Shown in pieces: positions 61,191 to 64,000 of a DNA stretch of 64,000 nt (position 1 is the first letter of the stretch; every line of letters begins with the position of its first letter). Position numbers and translations under genes: made by a program. The notes under the pieces were generated by a model. The model was not told where the DNA came from. It worked only from the letters and a program-made list of their open reading frames with translations, and did no database searches. This DNA comes from Clostridium sp. CAG:440 (GTDB lineage Bacteria > Bacillota > Clostridia > TANB77 > CAG-508): assembly GCA_000437215.1 (NCBI GenBank), contig FR898645.1, positions 15,263 through 79,262 on the forward strand. Direction: 5' to 3'.

Positions 61191-63206
61191 ATGAAAAGTA
61201 ATTCAAAAGGTATAACATTAATTGCTTTAGTAATTACAATTATTGTGCTTTTAATATTAGCAGGAATAACTATAGCAACACTTACAGGAGATAATGGAAT
61301 AATTGGAAAGGCAATTAATGCAAAAAATGAAACAAATAAAGCAAATGTTAAAGAACAACTTGGACTTGCTGTAACAAACAGTTTTAGTAAAGGAAAATTG
61401 GACAAAGATATTTTATTGGAGAATATAGGAAATATAGAAGGGGCAGAAGTTTCATCTGCTGAATTCCCAATAAAGGTAAATTTAAATTCTATAGAAGCGC
61501 AAATTGATGAAGACGGAAATATAACAATAATAGGCGAAAGTCATGAAGATGATGAATACAAAGGAAAATATACAATTGCCAATATAGAACAACTAGAAAA
61601 ATTTAGAACAGAAGTTAATAATGGAACATTTAGTGGTGCAAATAATGATAATACAGCATATTTAACAAAAGATTTAGATTTAAGTACAATAGAAAATTGG
61701 GAACCAATTGGTATAAGTGAAGAAAAACAATTTAATGGTACTTTTATAGGAAATAACCATAAAATAAAAAATTTAAAAATAAATGGAGACTCAAGATTCC
61801 AAGGATTATTTGGATTTAATGGTGGAACTATAAATGGAATAATTATAGAAAGTGGAACAATAAATAATACAAAAAAGATGGTAGGAGCAATTTGTGGACA
61901 AAATAATGGAAATATAATTAACTGTATAAATAAAGCAAATATTTTTGTTGAATTAGATGGAGATACAAGCTGCGTAGGTGGAATATCTGGTTATAATACT
62001 GCAAATGCAGTTATAGAAAATTGCAGAAACACTGGGTATATTTATGGTAAAGGCAAGCTTGTAGGAGGAATATGTGGTTATAGTTTTGGAGAAATAAAAA
62101 AATGTTATAATAGTGGTGAAATAAAAAGTAATGATATACAAGTAGCTGGAATTGCAGGAGACAGTGAAGGAACTACATCAAAACAGGCCTTAGTTGAATC
62201 TTGTTATAATATAGGTGTAATTTATGGAAGCGATAGTGTTGGAGGAATTGTAGGTTGTAATTTTTATTATTCAACCGTAAAAAATAGCTATAATATAGGT
62301 GGAATTTCTTATACTTCTGGTTATGGAGGAGCAATTATAGGAGAAAATTGGGCAACTGCAGCAGATTGTTATTATTTAGCAAGTACATGTAACAATGGAA
62401 TAGGAAGCAGAAATACATCTGGGGCTAATAAAAAAACAGAATCAGAACTAAAGGATGTTAGTTTATTAAATGTAAATACAAATGTGTGGAAAAGTGATAC
62501 TGGTTCATTAAATTATGGATTCCCTGTTTTAGATGGACAAAATGAAAAAGTTGCAAAAAATAATACAACTGATAAAATGCCAAAAATGTTAGGTGTTAAT
62601 GCATACTTTGATTCTAATGATTATACAAGTGGAAATGAATGGAAAAATAAAGCAGGAGTAAATAACCTTATTATTAATGGTTCTGCAAATAAAGAAAGTG
62701 ATGGAAGTGTATCTTTACAAGGAACATCAGAAAGCTATGGTAGTGTAAAGGTAGGAAAAACATATAATAGAACAACTTATTTAATTGCAAAATGTCAAAA
62801 TTATTATGATGATTATTTAGGAATGTTTACTAGTGGTATTACTTATGACAGATGGTATTATGCATTAGATATATATAATTATAAAGGAAAAATGTATGCT
62901 TCTTCTAATGGAGGAGATATTACATGTGATACAAGCAGTATGCAATATAATGTTGCAGCTATGGTGTTAAATTTAGACAATTCAAAATATTCATTTTATC
63001 TTAATGGAAAGTTAATTGGAACTTCAGAGGCTCAATGGGGATATAGAAATGATATGATGTATTTAAATGCACAGTATAGAGAAAGATTTAGCTTTTTTGA
63101 TAGTAGAGTAAATTATAAATTTTTAGCAGTTTCTACTTTAACTCAATCTGAAGAAGATGTATTAGAAAATTCAAGATGGTTAATGAATAAATATAATATA
63201 AAATAA
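61191..63206 (+). CDS. Giant prepilin-like protein with GLUG repeats and LamG-like domain
   Basis: The 671-residue protein starts SNSKG|ITLIALVITIIVLLI and LAGITIATLTGDNGIIGK, nearly the same leader and helix as the major pilin at 48403. A spacer is followed by GLUG-type repeats at about residues 170-400 (WEPIGI, NGTFIGNNHKIKNL, GGICGYSFGEIKKCYNSG and similar). The C-terminal 200 residues resemble a LamG/concanavalin-type carbohydrate-binding fold. Such a protein could be a tip adhesin of the pilus. GGGGAGG precedes the ATG. The gene is inserted between murT and gatD. Confidence 0.8.
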   Translation: MKSNSKGITLIALVITIIVLLILAGITIATLTGDNGIIGKAINAKNETNKANVKEQLGLAVTNSFSKGKLDKDILLENIGNIEGAEVSSAEFPIKVNLNSIEAQIDEDGNITIIGESHEDDEYKGKYTIANIEQLEKFRTEVNNGTFSGANNDNTAYLTKDLDLSTIENWEPIGISEEKQFNGTFIGNNHKIKNLKINGDSRFQGLFGFNGGTINGIIIESGTINNTKKMVGAICGQNNGNIINCINKANIFVELDGDTSCVGGISGYNTANAVIENCRNTGYIYGKGKLVGGICGYSFGEIKKCYNSGEIKSNDIQVAGIAGDSEGTTSKQALVESCYNIGVIYGSDSVGGIVGCNFYYSTVKNSYNIGGISYTSGYGGAIIGENWATAADCYYLASTCNNGIGSRNTSGANKKTESELKDVSLLNVNTNVWKSDTGSLNYGFPVLDGQNEKVAKNNTTDKMPKMLGVNAYFDSNDYTSGNEWKNKAGVNNLIINGSANKESDGSVSLQGTSESYGSVKVGKTYNRTTYLIAKCQNYYDDYLGMFTSGITYDRWYYALDIYNYKGKMYASSNGGDITCDTSSMQYNVAAMVLNLDNSKYSFYLNGKLIGTSEAQWGYRNDMMYLNAQYRERFSFFDSRVNYKFLAVSTLTQSEEDVLENSRWLMNKYNIK

Positions 63207-63220
63207 GAGGAAAATAAAAG

Positions 63221-63958
63221 ATGAAAGAAATAAAAATATTGTACTTATATCCAGACATATTAGATTTATATGGAGATATAGGAAACATAAAAGTATTAAA
63301 ATATAGACTAGAACAAAGAGGATATACAGTAACAATAGATAAATATTCTATAAATGATGAAAAACCAGATTTTAAAAGTTATGACATTATATTTGCAGGA
63401 GGAGGAGCAGACAATGAGCAAAAGATACTATCAGATGACCTTGCAAAATATAAAGAAGAAATAAAGCAGGCAGTAGAAGAAGGAGTATTTTTCTTACTTA
63501 TATGTGGAGCATATCAACTATTTGGAAAATACTATAAAGGAGTAGAAGGAAATATAATTCCTGGCTTAGAGGTCTTTGATTATTATACAGAAGCAATAGA
63601 AGATAGGTCTAAAAGATGTATAGGAAATATTGTAATAGAAGTAAATTTAGAAAATAAGCCAGTAAAAATAATTGGTTTTGGAAATCATGGTGGACAAACC
63701 TATGGAATAGAAACACCATTTGGAAAAGTTTTGTATGGAAATGGAAATAAATTTGGTGATGAATATGAAGGATTTATGACACAAAATGTAATTGCAACAT
63801 ATTTACATGGACCATTGCTTTCAAAAAATCCAGAACTTACAGATTACATTATAAAAAAATGTATAAATAGAAAATACAAAGAACAAATTGAATTAGAACC
63901 ATTAAATGATGAATTAGAAAACAAATGTAGAGAACAATTAATACAAAGATTTTTATAG
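63221..63958 (+). CDS. gatD: Lipid II isoglutaminyl synthase, glutamine amidotransferase subunit GatD
   Basis: The 245-residue class-I-like amidotransferase has YPDILDLYGDIGNI, nucleophile Cys95 (LLICGAYQLFG) and His196 (TYLHGPLL). It supplies ammonia to MurT. It follows the giant pilin gene by 14 nt with AGAGGAAAA before the ATG. The stop is directly followed by the partial repeat at the window end. Confidence 0.95.
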   Translation: MKEIKILYLYPDILDLYGDIGNIKVLKYRLEQRGYTVTIDKYSINDEKPDFKSYDIIFAGGGADNEQKILSDDLAKYKEEIKQAVEEGVFFLLICGAYQLFGKYYKGVEGNIIPGLEVFDYYTEAIEDRSKRCIGNIVIEVNLENKPVKIIGFGNHGGQTYGIETPFGKVLYGNGNKFGDEYEGFMTQNVIATYLHGPLLSKNPELTDYIIKKCINRKYKEQIELEPLNDELENKCREQLIQRFL

Positions 63959-64000
63959 ATAGACAACGTAGACAACGTAGACAACGGGACGGGGTTTTTG
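63958..64000 (+). repeat. Start of another GGGACGGGG hairpin, cut by window end
   Basis: Three copies of a GACAACGTA-like unit lead into GACAACGGGACGGGGTTTTTG, the outer arm sequence seen at 11620 and 43781. The other arm lies beyond the window. It abuts the gatD stop. Confidence 0.75.

Noticed and set aside
1..64000. tRNA, rRNA, CRISPR array, prophage or transposase genes
   Set aside because: I looked for cloverleaf ends with CCA or GTTCGAATC-type loops, regularly spaced direct repeats and transposase or phage motifs and found none I could support.

Overview
The window is about three-quarters A+T. It carries spore-coat-to-germination genes (bofA, yqfC/yqfD, a gerA-gerB-gerC operon, spoVAC-spoVAD-spoVAE), an Agr quorum-sensing locus, a type IV pilus operon and a glmS ribozyme. 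This points to a spore-forming, low-GC member of the Clostridia, probably an uncultured gut lineage (inference). Most of the window is chromosomal housekeeping DNA. There is no tRNA, rRNA, CRISPR array, transposase or prophage that I can see.

Layout. 0-8.5 kb: HtrA protease, a pilin-like protein, rnhB, pyrimidine-nucleoside phosphorylase, a tiny membrane protein plus cdaA, truA and a metal-exporter-like protein. 8.5-14.5 kb: an orphan VirD4-like ATPase, yaaL-bofA, a long inverted repeat, glmS with its self-cleaving leader, and a stand-alone Spo0A-like DNA-binding domain. 14.6-23.4 kb: uvrC, RNA-modification genes, agrB-agrD facing agrC-agrA, and a tandem GGDEF protein. 23.5-32 kb: a PdaA-like deacetylase, yqfC-yqfD, an unknown 407-residue protein, ybeY, a YlbF-like protein, a zinc-peptidase-like membrane protein, secG and rnr. 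32-44 kb: germination receptor operon, transglutaminase-like protein, dCMP deaminase, tsaE-tsaB-rimI, infC-rpmI-rplT, spoVA genes and dodecin. 44-55 kb: rsmB and the pil operon (pilM/N fusion, pilO, a pilP-like gene, pilins, pilD, pilB, pilT, pilC). 55-64 kb: ROK kinase, a second long inverted repeat, rpsB-tsf, and murT-gatD interrupted by a giant pilin-like GLUG/LamG protein.

The most striking signal is translational. Six genes (uvrC, yqfD, a zinc-peptidase-like gene, pilC, spoVAC and spoVAE, the last one twice) are split by seven apparent +1 frameshifts. At every one of them the last in-frame triplet is CGG, and skipping its C restores the conserved protein with a Gly (GGN) at the junction. 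I found about forty other CGG triplets inside the genes, and all are out of frame. The only in-frame CGG codons read straight through are in two small ORFs whose codon use looks foreign. CGT and CGA remain normal Arg codons. The simplest reading is that CGG is an unassigned or hungry codon in this organism and serves as a programmed +1 frameshift signal (or is read as a CGGN quadruplet for Gly). This is an inference from sequence and needs peptide evidence.

Three families of intergenic palindromic elements are also present. One is a GGGACGGGG-armed hairpin. One is a ~95-nt core found inside two very long perfect inverted repeats, one of which has captured the 3' end of its neighbouring gene. 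One is a ~107-nt structured element present twice with about three differences.
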